Shown piece by piece: positions 8,637 through 17,732 of a DNA stretch of 64,000 nucleotides. The notes beneath the pieces were generated by a model, which was not told the origin of the DNA, ran no database searches, and worked only from the letters and a program-made list of their open reading frames with translations. A program made the translations under genes and the position numbers. This DNA is from Halomarina pelagica (lineage in GTDB: Archaea > Halobacteriota > Halobacteria > Halobacteriales > Haloarculaceae): contig NZ_CP100455.1 of NCBI RefSeq assembly GCF_024228315.1, forward strand, positions 372,001 to 436,000. The letters are read 5' to 3'. Each line of letters opens with the position of its first letter. The first letter of the stretch is position 1.

Positions 8637-8927
8637 TCAGCCGTACATCGCGGTCACCGAGTCGATCTCGTCCGCCACCGAGATCCGCCGGTTGACCTCG
8701 CGCATTCCGGCGCGGACCGTCGCGTAGTCGAGCACGATACCATCGTTCGGGTCGGACGAACGACGCGACGATTTTCCGACGCCGTCCTCCGCTCCGCTCG
8801 TCCGCTCCGTGCGATCCGTTCCGTCGTTTCCTCGGTACATTCGTGCGTCCTCGTCTGATCGGTCAGTTACCGGATCCGAGTCTGCCGTTCGTCCGTCCTC
8901 GGGGGACCGTTCGTCCGGGGCGTTCAC
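8637..8927 (-). CDS. Small hypothetical protein, coupled to a zinc-finger gene
   Basis: A 96-residue frame whose N-terminal 60 residues are a polar, disordered Asp/Ser/Thr-rich stretch and whose C-terminus looks folded (GIVLDYATVRAGMREVNRR then VADEIDSVTAMYG). Its ATG overlaps the stop of the upstream zinc-finger gene (ATGA), which supports a shared transcript. I do not recognise a family. Confidence 0.5.
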   Translation of the reverse strand: MNAPDERSPEDGRTADSDPVTDRSDEDARMYRGNDGTDRTERTSGAEDGVGKSSRRSSDPNDGIVLDYATVRAGMREVNRRISVADEIDSVTAMYG

Positions 8928-9130
8928 TGGCGCTTCTCGCGCGTGTCGGCCCCGACACGGACCTTCGTCTCGCAGTTCGGACAGACGCGCGGGTTCCGCG
9001 CGTCGCCGGGCGCGAACACCCTGACGTACCGCCTCGATACGAACGAATCGCAGTTCTCACACTGAGGCATGTACCCACCTGGGGCGGTCGTCGCATACGT
9101 TCCGTGCTTGCACTCGCTCGGCGTTTCCAT
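8924..9130 (-). CDS. Small double-CxxC zinc-finger protein (DUF7563-like)
   Basis: A 68-residue protein with two Cys pairs, CENC (about 33-36) and CPNC (about 55-58), with FVSRRYVRVFAPGD between them. This matches the small haloarchaeal zinc-finger proteins annotated as DUF7563, which have no assigned biochemical role but may bind nucleic acid or a protein partner. The family name is from memory. It is the first gene of a two-gene overlapping unit on the minus strand. Confidence 0.65.
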   Translation of the reverse strand: METPSECKHGTYATTAPGGYMPQCENCDSFVSRRYVRVFAPGDARNPRVCPNCETKVRVGADTREKRQ

Positions 9131-9725
9131 CGGCGCTCGAACGATTCGCCGTACCGAACGAGTACCGTCGTCTCGGGGTAACGAGCCGCCGCGTCGCCCG
9201 TCGGGGCGAGCGGGGTGACCTTTCGGGACGTACCGCCCCGGTAGAGGCGCGAGTAATTAGTGGATGCCCTTCATTACTGCCGAATAGACGAAAACCTGGC
9301 TATTCACGACGATCTGAATACGTGCCGGTCACTCGAACGTCGCCGTCGACATCGGCGATCGACGCGTTCGGTTTCGCCGGGCGGAAACGGTGTGACTGGC
9401 CGTGAACGGTGGGTATACACGACCACGACGGCAGTGCGGCGCGTCGGCCGACGTCGCCCCCGCGATCGCGACCGGCGTCCGCCACCTCACGATAGCACCG
9501 TCTCTCGGAACCTAAAAATATCTGATATAGTGTAGAAAGTGATATGAACGCCGAGAAATCCGTCTTCGGGGTGGAGTCTACCGTGCCCGACGGAACACTA
9601 GTCCTCGAACGAACTTCAAAATTAGATGAATGTAACGAAAACGGGCTGCTTTGCACAAAGTTCATGTCCCGGTATCCTCATTCAATTCGTAAATTCCATG
9701 TTTGCGACCATGGTTGTAACCGACA
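9131..9725. other. Intergenic region with an AT-rich promoter-like segment
   Basis: No convincing gene on either strand. Bases about 9510-9720 are much more AT-rich than the surroundings. A TATA-like element near 9515-9521 lies about 26 bases before an ATG at 9544. The frame from that ATG (to 9810) has atypical composition, and its last third overlaps the exported-protein gene, so I do not call it, but a leaderless short gene remains possible. Confidence 0.5.
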
Positions 9726-10940
9726 ATGCCATCTCGAAAACCATCCCGGTCCTCTCGCGCCCGTAACGACTCGTCGGGGGCACTCTCCGACTACGGCACG
9801 ATGGCCGTAGTCGGCGGTGCCACGATCGTCATCCTGATCGCCGTCTCCGCGTTCGTCGTGTGGGGTCTCCCGCCGCTTATGGGCGGTGAGGGGGACGCCA
9901 CCGGCACGAACGGAACGAACGGTACGAACGCCTCCAACGGGTCGACCGGCGTCGTCGGCGCGACGCCGTCGAACGACACGTCGGGGAACGCGACCGACGC
10001 GCCGTCGGCCCCCGTCAATCGCTCGACGCCCAACGAGACGGCGGGCGGTAATCGGACCGAGACGCCGGCGGAGACGCCGACGCCCTCGGAGCCGAAGGAC
10101 TGGCACACGCTCGTCGTCGACGGGCAGAGTTCGTCGACCGCCGAGTACAGCGTCACCGTCTCCGGACGGCTGGAGCCCGTCCGCGGTGGGACGGGGAACG
10201 ACCAGCTGAGCGCGGACGGCCGGACGCTGGAGGGGCGGGTCACGGACGGGTACGACTCGTACCGATTCACGGGCGACCTGAAACAGCTCCAGGTGTCCGG
10301 GACGGCCCTGGTGAAGGTCGACGGTCGCGTCGTCCTCAGTTCGGGCGGCGCGACCGACCAGCGCCCCGGCGACGGCTCCGACGCGGATCGGGGCGGCGCG
10401 TACGCGGTCCGCGTCAAGGGCGGCGCGCAGGGGACCGGGCCGCTCGTCACGGTCGACGGGGAGCGACACGTGGTCGAGCCGGGGGAGACCTTCCGGATCC
10501 CGGCGGGAGCCGAGCGCGTCGAGGTCGTCTCGATGGAGTACCTCTCGCCGAAGACCGTCCAGTTCCTCGAGAACGGGAACGTCGTCGCCGAGCAGCGACT
10601 CGACGACACCGAACTGCAGATGGTCTGGACGCGCGGCGGTGGCGGCGACGACGCTCGACTGCCCGGCCCGGTCGAGATCTCGGCGACCGGCCCCGGCACG
10701 CAGTCGGGGGACCCGGTCCTCCACTCGACCGCGTACTACGGGACGAGCGACGGCGTGCTGCGAGTGAGCACGAACTCCGACGACGTCTACGGGCGACCCC
10801 AGAAGGTCACCGCGGAGGTCGGATACCACGCCGGTCCTCCCGACGAGGAGGTCACCCTCACGATCCGGAGCGGCGATATGGTCGAGCGCGTCACCGAGGT
10901 CCCGGCGGACGGGACGGTCGAGGTCACGCTGAGCGCCTGA
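9726..10940 (+). CDS. Exported or membrane-anchored protein with Asn/Thr/Ser-rich linker
   Basis: A 404-residue surface protein. After about 24 polar residues there is one hydrophobic segment (TMAVVGGATIVILIAVSAFVVWG, about 25-47) acting as signal or anchor. A low-complexity linker of GTN, ASN and TPTP repeats with many N-x-S/T sites follows to about residue 120. Two beta-rich modules come next (about 120-215, beginning HTLVVDG; and about 215-404). N-glycosylation of the linker would fit S-layer-associated haloarchaeal proteins. No enzymatic motif is visible. The N-terminus (DSSGALSDYGTMAVVGG) also recalls archaeal type IV pilin-like leader regions, but the canonical prepilin site is not clear. 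Confidence 0.7.
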   Translation: MPSRKPSRSSRARNDSSGALSDYGTMAVVGGATIVILIAVSAFVVWGLPPLMGGEGDATGTNGTNGTNASNGSTGVVGATPSNDTSGNATDAPSAPVNRSTPNETAGGNRTETPAETPTPSEPKDWHTLVVDGQSSSTAEYSVTVSGRLEPVRGGTGNDQLSADGRTLEGRVTDGYDSYRFTGDLKQLQVSGTALVKVDGRVVLSSGGATDQRPGDGSDADRGGAYAVRVKGGAQGTGPLVTVDGERHVVEPGETFRIPAGAERVEVVSMEYLSPKTVQFLENGNVVAEQRLDDTELQMVWTRGGGGDDARLPGPVEISATGPGTQSGDPVLHSTAYYGTSDGVLRVSTNSDDVYGRPQKVTAEVGYHAGPPDEEVTLTIRSGDMVERVTEVPADGTVEVTLSA

Positions 10941-10965
10941 GCCCTCGCCCTCGCCGCCGGGCGGG

Positions 10966-11043
10966 TTAGTTCCCCCTGATCCGCCGACAGACGATCGCAC
11001 CGACGAGCGCGTACCCGACGATCGCGACGAGTTCTCCGAGCAT
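10966..11043 (-). CDS. Possible 25-residue membrane peptide
   Basis: Very short frame MLGELVAIVGYALVGAIVC ending in a basic RRIRGN tail. It has the shape of a single membrane helix with a positively charged end. It converges with the exported-protein gene, 25 bases away. There is no ribosome-binding site and no clear promoter, so this is a candidate only. Confidence 0.25.
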   Translation of the reverse strand: MLGELVAIVGYALVGAIVCRRIRGN

Positions 11044-11182
11044 CGTCGTAGTCGTTCGTCCGCGCTCGCACGAGCGTACTGGCAATACGAATACCCCGCC
11101 GTCGGACGCGTGGCTAGTCTCTACCGGGCGTCGACGCGTCCGACCGGGGTCGGACGGCTCCCCGATCGGGCGTCTGACCGCG

Positions 11183-12259
11183 CTACGGTTCGACGACGCC
11201 CCCGGTCCGGTCCGCCTCGTGGATCGCCTCGATCACGCGCATGTCGGTCAGTCCGTGACGCCCGTCGGGGCCGATCGGGTCCCCGCCGAGGACCCGGTCG
11301 GCGAAGTAGTCGAACTCCAGTTCCATCTCCCGCTCCGCGTCCATCGACTCGTCCGACAACTCGACCGTCACGTCCCCTCGCGTGACGGTGAGCGTGCACT
11401 GCCCGCCGAACGCGGGTCGGAGGTCGATCTGGCCCTCCGTCCCGGTGACCTTGAGCTGGGAGTCCCGCTGTGCGCGCTGGCTCGAGGTGCTGACCGCGTG
11501 CACGTCGCCCTCGAAGCGGAGCAGCATCGACGAGCGCTCGTCGGGCACGTCCGAGAACGCCTCGTGCGACGACGTGAGCCACGCCTGGACGGCCACCGGG
11601 TCGCGGTCGAGGAGGTACCGCGCCGTGTTGATCGGGTAGATGCCCAGGTCCATGACCGACGTCCCGTATCCGGACAGCTCCGGGTCGAGCCGCCACTGGT
11701 CGGGATCGGGGATCATCTCCAGCAGCGGCTGGGAGTTGTTCCCGTACACCTGGACCGGTTCGCCGAGGACGCCGTCCTCGATCAGGCGGCGGGCGCGACG
11801 GACCGACGGGTCGGTCTGCATCCGGTAGGCGACCATCAGCGGTACGTCGTGCTCCTCGCACGTCTCGACCAGCCGTTCGGCGCGCTCGACGGTCGCCTCC
11901 ATGGGCTTCTCGCACAGCACCGCCTTGCCGAGTTCGGCGGCCGTCTCGGCGTACTCGAGGTGGTAGGCGTTCGGCGTCGCGACGTAGATCGCGTCGTATG
12001 CGTCGGCGGCCGCGCCGTCGTGGAACTCGTCGTACGTGATCGCGTGGTCCACGTCGTGTTCCGCCGCGACCCGCCGCCCCTTCTCGGCGGAGCTGCTCAC
12101 GAGGGTGGTCGTCCGGCACAGCTCCGTCGACTCGATCGCCGGGATCGCCACGTCCGTCGTCCACCAGCCGATCCCGACGAGGGCGAACCGAACGGTCCCC
12201 TCCACTCCCGTCCGCCAGTCGCGCTCCGCGTAGTTCTCTACGGCCGCTTCGAGGTCCAT
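11183..12259 (-). CDS. gfo6: D-xylose 1-dehydrogenase (NADP+), Gfo/Idh/MocA family
   Basis: A 358-residue oxidoreductase predicted to oxidise D-xylose to xylonolactone with NADP, the first step of the haloarchaeal oxidative pentose pathway. The Rossmann motif is VGIGWWTT (28-35) and the family signature CEKPM lies at 116-120. The GWWTTDVAIPA, YEEFHDGAA-like and PDPDQWRLD segments recall the characterised Haloferax/Haloarcula xylose dehydrogenases (Xdh/Gfo6) as I remember them. ATG 12259 was chosen over a GTG at 12268. No xylonate dehydratase or transporter gene is adjacent, so a related sugar dehydrogenase activity is possible. Confidence 0.8.
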   Translation of the reverse strand: MDLEAAVENYAERDWRTGVEGTVRFALVGIGWWTTDVAIPAIESTELCRTTTLVSSSAEKGRRVAAEHDVDHAITYDEFHDGAAADAYDAIYVATPNAYHLEYAETAAELGKAVLCEKPMEATVERAERLVETCEEHDVPLMVAYRMQTDPSVRRARRLIEDGVLGEPVQVYGNNSQPLLEMIPDPDQWRLDPELSGYGTSVMDLGIYPINTARYLLDRDPVAVQAWLTSSHEAFSDVPDERSSMLLRFEGDVHAVSTSSQRAQRDSQLKVTGTEGQIDLRPAFGGQCTLTVTRGDVTVELSDESMDAEREMELEFDYFADRVLGGDPIGPDGRHGLTDMRVIEAIHEADRTGGVVEP

Positions 12260-12319
12260 ACCGCCCACTACGGGAAGGGCTTCAATAAAACGCCACAGTC
12301 CGCGCCGGGCGTCGTGACG

Positions 12320-13039
12320 CTAGGTCCCGAGCTTCCCCGCGAGATCCTCGACGTCGTCGGCGACGACGTCGTACTCCCCGTCGTCCGGTCGGTCGACGTC
12401 GTCGGCTCGGTGCGGACCCCACTCCAGCGGGCGGTGGACGTACGCGGTTCGGAGGCCCGCCTCGCGGCCGGCGTCGAGGTCGGTCTCGTGGGCGGCCACC
12501 ATCACGACCCGCTCCGGGGGGAGATCCAGCAGATCCACGGCGGTCAGGTACGCCTCCTCGTCGGGCTTGTAGCGCCCGGCGAGTTCGGCCGAGAGGATCA
12601 GGTCCCACGGTATCCCGGCGCGCTTCGCCATGTTCGCGAGCAGCCGCACGTGGCCGTTGGAGAGCGGCGCGATGAGGTACCGCGTCCGAAGCCGCCTGAG
12701 ACCGGGGACGGCGTCCGGCCACGGATCGAGGCGGTGCCAGACGCGGGTGAGGTAGTCCACCTCGTCCTCCGCGAGGCCGTCCACGCCCAAGCGGTCGAGG
12801 AGCGTCTCCAGCGAATCGCGGTGGAGGGCGTCGAGGTTCCGCCAGGGGATCTCGCCGCGCCGCACGCGGTCCATCGAGGGCTGATACGCCTCGCGCCAGG
12901 CGTCGGCGAACGCGGCCCAGTCAACGTCGAGGTCGTGCTCCTCGCCGAGTCGCTCGCCGTCGCGGATGACCCCGCTGCGCCAGTCCACCACCGTCCCGAA
13001 GACGTCGAAGAGGAGGGCGTCCGCGTCCGGTACCGTCAT
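12320..13039 (-). CDS. Haloacid dehalogenase type II-like HAD hydrolase
   Basis: A 239-residue HAD-fold protein close to (S)-2-haloacid dehalogenases. Motif I is LLFDVFGTVVDW with the nucleophile Asp12. Val at the position two after it, in place of the phosphatase acid, is typical for dehalogenases. Motif II is APLSNGH (about 124-130) and motif III includes the Lys in GRYKPDEEAY (about 155-164). Motif IV is VMVAAHETDLDAGREAG. In archaea the true substrate is often unknown and may not be a haloacid. It is about 60 bases upstream of the xylose dehydrogenase gene on the same strand. Confidence 0.82.
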   Translation of the reverse strand: MTVPDADALLFDVFGTVVDWRSGVIRDGERLGEEHDLDVDWAAFADAWREAYQPSMDRVRRGEIPWRNLDALHRDSLETLLDRLGVDGLAEDEVDYLTRVWHRLDPWPDAVPGLRRLRTRYLIAPLSNGHVRLLANMAKRAGIPWDLILSAELAGRYKPDEEAYLTAVDLLDLPPERVVMVAAHETDLDAGREAGLRTAYVHRPLEWGPHRADDVDRPDDGEYDVVADDVEDLAGKLGT

Positions 13040-13226
13040 CGGCTCCCCCCGCGCTCGGTCGCGTGCGTTCCGCCTCTCTCCGAGGTCGCGCCGCTCTCGT
13101 CCGCGTCGTCCATACCGACTCGCGGTGGCACAGGGTATTCACTCTTCGGTCGCTCGCGACGCTCGCCGGGCGGTTACTCCGCGGTTAACGCGGCGTCGCC
13201 TCGACCCGACGGTGACGAACGGATCC

Positions 13227-13676
13227 CTATTCCGCCGGACGGGGATCGGCGGGGAGCGTCCGCCGCATGCACCGAACCGACGCCATCGAGTCGTCGGAGA
13301 ACGTCGACGTCTCCCGGATCGCGCGGGGGACCGTCGCCGGGTCGCAGTCGTCGAAGCCGATCCGCGAGAAGTACTCGGGGTCGCGCGTTCGGAGGTACAC
13401 CGCGGTCGCGCCCGCCCGCTCGACCCGCCTGAACAGCTCCGTGCAGATCCCCCGGCGATACCCCTTGCCCCGGACCGCCTCCTCGACGACGATCGGACGG
13501 AAGAGCGCGTCCCGCCCGTACCGCTCGTATCCGCCGACGCCGACGTAGTCGCCCTCGTCGACGCCGATGCAGAAGACCGGGCGATACTCCCGGATCCCGG
13601 TCGTCGGATACCCGTTCGCTTCGAGGAGCGCCTCGATGTACAGCGCGTCGGCCTCGGTCGCCTCGATGATGCGCAT
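13227..13676 (-). CDS. GNAT acetyltransferase, ArsN2-like
   Basis: A 149-residue GNAT domain. The acetyl-CoA binding loop is VRGKGYRRGICTEL (motif A), preceded by GVGGYERYGRDALFRPIVV. The C-terminal half (VYLRTRDPEYFSRIGF and a tail ending SVRCMRRTLP) follows the pattern of ArsN2 proteins found in arsenic operons, and more loosely that of ArgA-type acetyltransferases. No arsenic gene is nearby, so the role stays open. Start 13676 (MRIIEATEADA) is chosen because it begins at the first GNAT strand; the longer frame to 13754 runs through an AT-rich promoter-like stretch at 13680-13715. Confidence 0.75.
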   Translation of the reverse strand: MRIIEATEADALYIEALLEANGYPTTGIREYRPVFCIGVDEGDYVGVGGYERYGRDALFRPIVVEEAVRGKGYRRGICTELFRRVERAGATAVYLRTRDPEYFSRIGFDDCDPATVPRAIRETSTFSDDSMASVRCMRRTLPADPRPAE

Positions 13677-13793
13677 TATGTTCTCTTCTTGCAAGATGAA
13701 ATAATAGCTATGGCGTCGTTTCGTTCGGTTAAGCGGAACCATATCGGTCCGCACGTCGGGTCGGTGGCCGAGGTCGGCGACCCGGCGAGCGTT

Positions 13794-15023
13794 TCAACCC
13801 GCTCGCCCCCCGACGGGGGAATCGTCGGGGGCGATCGCGAGGACGTGGAACGCGAGGCACGTCGCGAGGAGTCCCGCGAGCGCGCCGAACACGACCCGCC
13901 AGCCGGCGGCGGTCGCGATCGTCCCGACGACCGCGCTCCCGAGCGCGCCGACGAGGAGGTAGACCGTCCGGACGAGACCGAACCCCGTCCCCCGCTCGTC
14001 GGCCGAGAGGTGATCGAGGATCCGCGACTGCACGGGGGTGGCCCACGTCCGCGAGAACCCCGCCAGACAGACCGCGCCGACGACGGCCGTCGCCGCGAGC
14101 CGGTAGCTCAACAGGCCGAAACCGACGATCCCCGCGAGCAGGGTCGCGACGAGCGTCGGTCCGTTGCCGTACCGATCGGCCAGCCACCCGGTGACGGGCT
14201 GGCCGAGCGCGCCGGCGACGAAGTACCCACCGTAGACGGCCGTCGCCGCTCCCGGCGGGAGGTCGTGGTACCCCTGGAGGCCCGCCGGCAGCAGCGCGAA
14301 GGAGGCGACGTCGACGAACTGGACGAGACACGCGAGCACGACCGAGGTCGCGATCGGCGGTCGCGCCAGGATCGACCGCACCCGCCGCGTCCCGATCCGA
14401 CGGGCGGGCGAGGCGGTGGGCGGGAGCGGCTCTGCCGAGCGTACCAGAAACAGGAGGCCGACCGCTATCGGGACCAGGGGGATCCCCGCGAGCAAGAGCG
14501 CGCTTCGCCACCCGTGGCGGACGCCGAACCCGACGACCAGCAGCGGTGCCACGATCCCCGCGACCTGGCCGCCGGTTCGAAAGACGCCGATCGCGCGGCC
14601 GGTCCGGTCGTAGAGGCTGTCGAGCAGTGCCGTCGAGGGACTGTAGTAGAGTCCGCCGCCGACGCCGAGCAGTATCGCGACCGCCAGGAACGCGCCGTGG
14701 GACGGCGCGAGCGCGAGCAGGACGGTTCCCGTCCCGGCGACGACGACGGCGGCGAGGATCACCCGCCGTTCTCCGTAGCGGTCGCTCAGTATCCCGCTCG
14801 GGAGCTGTAACGCCGCGGCCGTGACCCGGATCCCGGTGATCGCGAACCCGAACGCCCCGAGCGACATCCCGAGCGCGGCGACGATCTGCGGGCTCAGCGC
14901 GCTCACCAGCGCGGTGCTCAGTCGAACGCCGAAGTACACCGCGGTACAGAGCGTGAGGACGCCCGCGCGGTATCGCCACGGCCACAGGGCGTCCGCGAGG
15001 CGTCGTATCACCACGCTCGCCAC
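13794..15023 (-). CDS. MFS transporter
   Basis: A 409-residue major facilitator with 12 predicted membrane helices in two halves. The loop 2-3 signature is SGILSDRYGERR (about 76-87), repeated in the second half as TGWLADRYGN. Helix 1 begins after a short basic N-terminus. GTG at 15023 is the apparent start; no ATG lies between it and the first helix. Neighbouring genes give no substrate clue. It is the most distal gene of a minus-strand run, separated from the acetyltransferase by about 120 bases. Confidence 0.85.
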   Translation of the reverse strand: MASVVIRRLADALWPWRYRAGVLTLCTAVYFGVRLSTALVSALSPQIVAALGMSLGAFGFAITGIRVTAAALQLPSGILSDRYGERRVILAAVVVAGTGTVLLALAPSHGAFLAVAILLGVGGGLYYSPSTALLDSLYDRTGRAIGVFRTGGQVAGIVAPLLVVGFGVRHGWRSALLLAGIPLVPIAVGLLFLVRSAEPLPPTASPARRIGTRRVRSILARPPIATSVVLACLVQFVDVASFALLPAGLQGYHDLPPGAATAVYGGYFVAGALGQPVTGWLADRYGNGPTLVATLLAGIVGFGLLSYRLAATAVVGAVCLAGFSRTWATPVQSRILDHLSADERGTGFGLVRTVYLLVGALGSAVVGTIATAAGWRVVFGALAGLLATCLAFHVLAIAPDDSPVGGRAG

Positions 15024-15566
15024 CCGCCTCGACTCGCCGCCGGACGAGTCCGCGCTGTGGTCGTGTCGAGAGCGCCGATGCTACCCGCTTCTGTTGCTCG
15101 TCCCCGGATCATCGGAGTCGGATCGTCACCGACCACCACAATAACGTTTGAGATCTCTGAAGATTGTATCAATTCAGGACGTGAACAAGAACATCCGTCG
15201 ATATCTGTTCAGAATTTTCGACCGTTCGCTATATATCCGACCGAGCCGCCGTCGATCCCCTCGATCGGGGAGCAGAAACGATCGAGAGAGCGACACCTCT
15301 CCGTTCCGCCCGTTCGGATACGGAGATCGCGACGACGACGGGATGGGTACGTATCGCACGCCAGAGCGACGGACGAATAACGACCTCGCTCGGACGGACG
15401 CGACTCCCGCCGTCGTCGCGCCGACGGGCGTGCACCGACCGACGCGCGCCACAACATCCTCAATCCGGTGAATTTATATTATTTAGTTGTTTTAGCAAGA
15501 TTAACAATCCATGTATCGAGTCGAAGCACACGTTAACAATAACGAGGCGTCGTGAATACCGTGACA
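15024..15566. other. Intergenic region before the PadR gene
   Basis: No gene was recognised on either strand in 540 bases. It contains AT-rich patches at about 15137-15180 and 15465-15545. The latter includes TTTATATTATTT near 15472, a good TATA-like element, and a GTTAACAATAAC stretch close to the PadR start that could be an operator. Confidence 0.5.
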
Positions 15567-15866
15567 ATGACGCTGTTCGAACTGACGGGATTCCAGCGGG
15601 ACCTGCTGTACGTCATCGCCGGGCACGACAGGCCGTCGGGCCAGCAACTCAAGGACGAACTCGAGGCGTCCACGGGTCGGGAGATCACCCACGGGCGGCT
15701 CTACCCGAGTCTGGACACGCTGGTCAACGCGGGATACGTCGAGCGGGGGGAGATCGACCGGCGAACGAACTACTACGCGCTCACCGACGAGGGACGCGAG
15801 GCGCTGAAGGCGCGGATCGAGTGGGAGGGGACGTACCTCCCGACGGGGTTGTCGTCGGACGAGTGA
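15567..15866 (+). CDS. PadR-family transcriptional regulator
   Basis: A 99-residue winged-helix protein: LTGFQRDLLYVIAG (helix 1), a recognition region around TGREITHGRLYPSLDTLVNAG, and the wing VERGEIDRRTNYYALTDEGREAL. It is at the short end of the PadR range and lacks the long C-terminal dimerisation helix, as is usual for haloarchaeal PadR-like regulators. ATG 15567 is preferred over a GTG at 15552. Its target is unknown; an AT-rich upstream stretch may be its own operator. Confidence 0.85.
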   Translation: MTLFELTGFQRDLLYVIAGHDRPSGQQLKDELEASTGREITHGRLYPSLDTLVNAGYVERGEIDRRTNYYALTDEGREALKARIEWEGTYLPTGLSSDE

Positions 15867-16063
15867 ACCCCCTCCGCCGGGGGCGGCCGGAGCGGTTCGA
15901 CCTCTAGCCCCCGGCGAACCGCGTCGCTCCACGAGGATATGGTGACGGCAGGTTCTCGCCGGATCCCGCCGGCGGATCTACCGTCCGGCGTCCCGATTCT
16001 GTCGTGTCTATCGTGCGTCCCGGAGAGCCGTGACGCCGACCGCCGGTCGCGGCTCTCGTCGCC

Positions 16064-17128
16064 TCAGTAGGCGCGCTTCATGAACATCGACCGGCCGAAC
16101 TTGTAGAGGCTCCACCCGGGCTTCGAGAGGCCCTTCTGCCACTGCAGCGTCGGCACGAGGTCCCCGCCGTACTTCTGTTTGAACCGGAAGATGCTGTCGG
16201 AATAGTCGGTTCCTGTCCCGCCGAAGTCGTAGTGGTCGTACCCCTGCTCCTTCGCCCACTTGATCGCGCGTTCGTGGAGGAGTTCGGAGGGGTAGTACTC
16301 GAACTTCGAGGCGTCGGGGATCGCGGTGAAGTAGTGGTGGACCGCGGAGCGCTCGTCGTCGAGGAAGTGGAGGTAGCGACCGACCTCGCTCCCGTCGACG
16401 ACCGCGGTGAACACCTGAACGCGGTCGCCCATCCGCTCGGCGAGCAGGTCGAAGAACGACCGCGGGAACACGAACCCGTCGATGCGGTCCATGTTACTCT
16501 CGTACGCCTCGTACGTCCGGTCGAGGTCCGCCTCGCCGAGCGGCGTCGAGTCGACGTGGTACTCGTTCTCGTGGGCGTCCCGCAGCGCCTTCCGGCGTTC
16601 CTTGTCCATGTTGTCGCGGATCTGCTCCCAGCTCTGCTCCAGGTCGATGACGAACCGACAATTGAGCGTGATCGGCTCGTACCCGCGCTTCTGGAGGTGT
16701 TTTCCGTACCGGAGGTAGTTGAGGTCGTTCGTCCTGATGAGGTGATAGAGGACGTTCCGACCGCAGGCCGACTCGAGTTCGTCGAGCAGGAGGTCGAGAC
16801 ACTCTCCCTCGTTCGACTGGACGATCGGGCCGCCGTAGCCCGGCCGCGTCGAGACCGCCTCCTTGAGCCCCAGCGTCTCGGTGACGGGGGTGGCCGCGTC
16901 GATCGGCGCGTCGAAGTCGCGCACGAACGCGGGGAGGAGCGCGACCGGGTTCTCCTTCTTCGAGACGACGACGTGACACGGTCGGTGATCGAACGTCCGT
17001 TCGACTATCTCCAGCCACTCGTAGCGCTGGAACACCGTCCCGTGATTCGAGTGCTCGACCAGGTGGTTCCACTGGTTCTCGTTCACGGACTCGATGCTGC
17101 TGTAGGTGGTTACGTCTAGCTCGGTCAT
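16064..17128 (-). CDS. FemAB-like GNAT acyl/aminoacyltransferase
   Basis: A 354-residue protein with two tandem GNAT folds, as in FemAB-type enzymes. The first half holds HGTVFQRYEWLEIVERTF and HVVVSKKENPVALLPAF. The second holds VFTAVVDGSEVGRYLHFL and the C-terminal signature HYDFGGTGTDYSDSIFRFKQKYGG. Bacterial relatives add amino acids to peptidoglycan or take part in exopolysaccharide systems. Archaea lack murein, so a glycan or peptide modification is more likely here (inference). It faces the asparagine-synthase-like gene across a 600-base divergent region. Confidence 0.8.
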   Translation of the reverse strand: MTELDVTTYSSIESVNENQWNHLVEHSNHGTVFQRYEWLEIVERTFDHRPCHVVVSKKENPVALLPAFVRDFDAPIDAATPVTETLGLKEAVSTRPGYGGPIVQSNEGECLDLLLDELESACGRNVLYHLIRTNDLNYLRYGKHLQKRGYEPITLNCRFVIDLEQSWEQIRDNMDKERRKALRDAHENEYHVDSTPLGEADLDRTYEAYESNMDRIDGFVFPRSFFDLLAERMGDRVQVFTAVVDGSEVGRYLHFLDDERSAVHHYFTAIPDASKFEYYPSELLHERAIKWAKEQGYDHYDFGGTGTDYSDSIFRFKQKYGGDLVPTLQWQKGLSKPGWSLYKFGRSMFMKRAY

Positions 17129-17732
17129 TCGTCTCAGTGGGGTTGCGGGTGGTCTCCCGGGGCGAGTCGATCCGCTCGGTCGGCCGAAGACCGCCTCGAC
17201 CTCCGATTCGACGGTCGGCGGTCCTCGGTCTCGATCGGTACGCCACGGAGGGCGGCGGGGCCTCGTTCGAGCGACGGCCGGGACGACGCGTTCGGCGTCT
17301 CGGCGTCGTCGCGCGGCCCGGTCGGGTCACGACCGTTCGTAACTTCGTTCTCCATGACACTGATTCGTGTATGACCGTAGGCCGATTTTGTTACGAGCAC
17401 GTTAGTGCAGTTAACCGCGCCGTTACCCCGGAGACGACGCGGATTGATCGGTACTGGTCGTCGTCGTCGCGCCCGGCGAGACGCGCCCGACGTTCGACGC
17501 GCGCACGTCGTCGGACGTCGCCGGGCGGTTCGCGGGGACGTTCGCGCGCCGGGGGTGTCGACGGGTGGGAAACTGCGGTCGACGCTGACTCGACCGCCGG
17601 CCGCGACCGCGGCGAGTTAACGGCGACTTATCCCGACGCCCCGACACTGTCACCGCTGGGAGATAGAGTTTATCCGGTGAGTGTATCGTTTATTTATGAA
17701 CTACTAATGGGACGACGATAACAGCGGTCTCT
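17129..17732. other. Divergent intergenic region
   Basis: A 600-base gap between the FemAB-like gene (minus) and the asparagine-synthase-like gene (plus). Open frames cross it on both strands but they are Arg/Ser-rich and look non-coding. A TATA-like TTTATTTA at 17689-17696 would serve the rightward gene with a leader of about 10-15 bases. Confidence 0.5.

Noticed and set aside
9544-9810. 88-codon frame behind a good TATA-like element
   Set aside because: Promoter spacing is attractive, but the product has no recognisable pattern and its last third overlaps the exported-protein gene in another frame.
11219-13432. 737-codon plus-strand open frame
   Set aside because: Antisense shadow across the xylose dehydrogenase and dehalogenase-like genes, both of which have clear motifs on the minus strand.
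13227-13676. Arsenic-resistance role for the ArsN2-like acetyltransferase
   Set aside because: No arsenate reductase, ArsB/Acr3, ArsM or ArsR gene is adjacent, so only the family resemblance is reported.
17137-17721. 194-codon frame in the FemAB/asparagine-synthase gap
   Set aside because: Arg/Ser-rich with no domain; the region must contain two divergent promoters.
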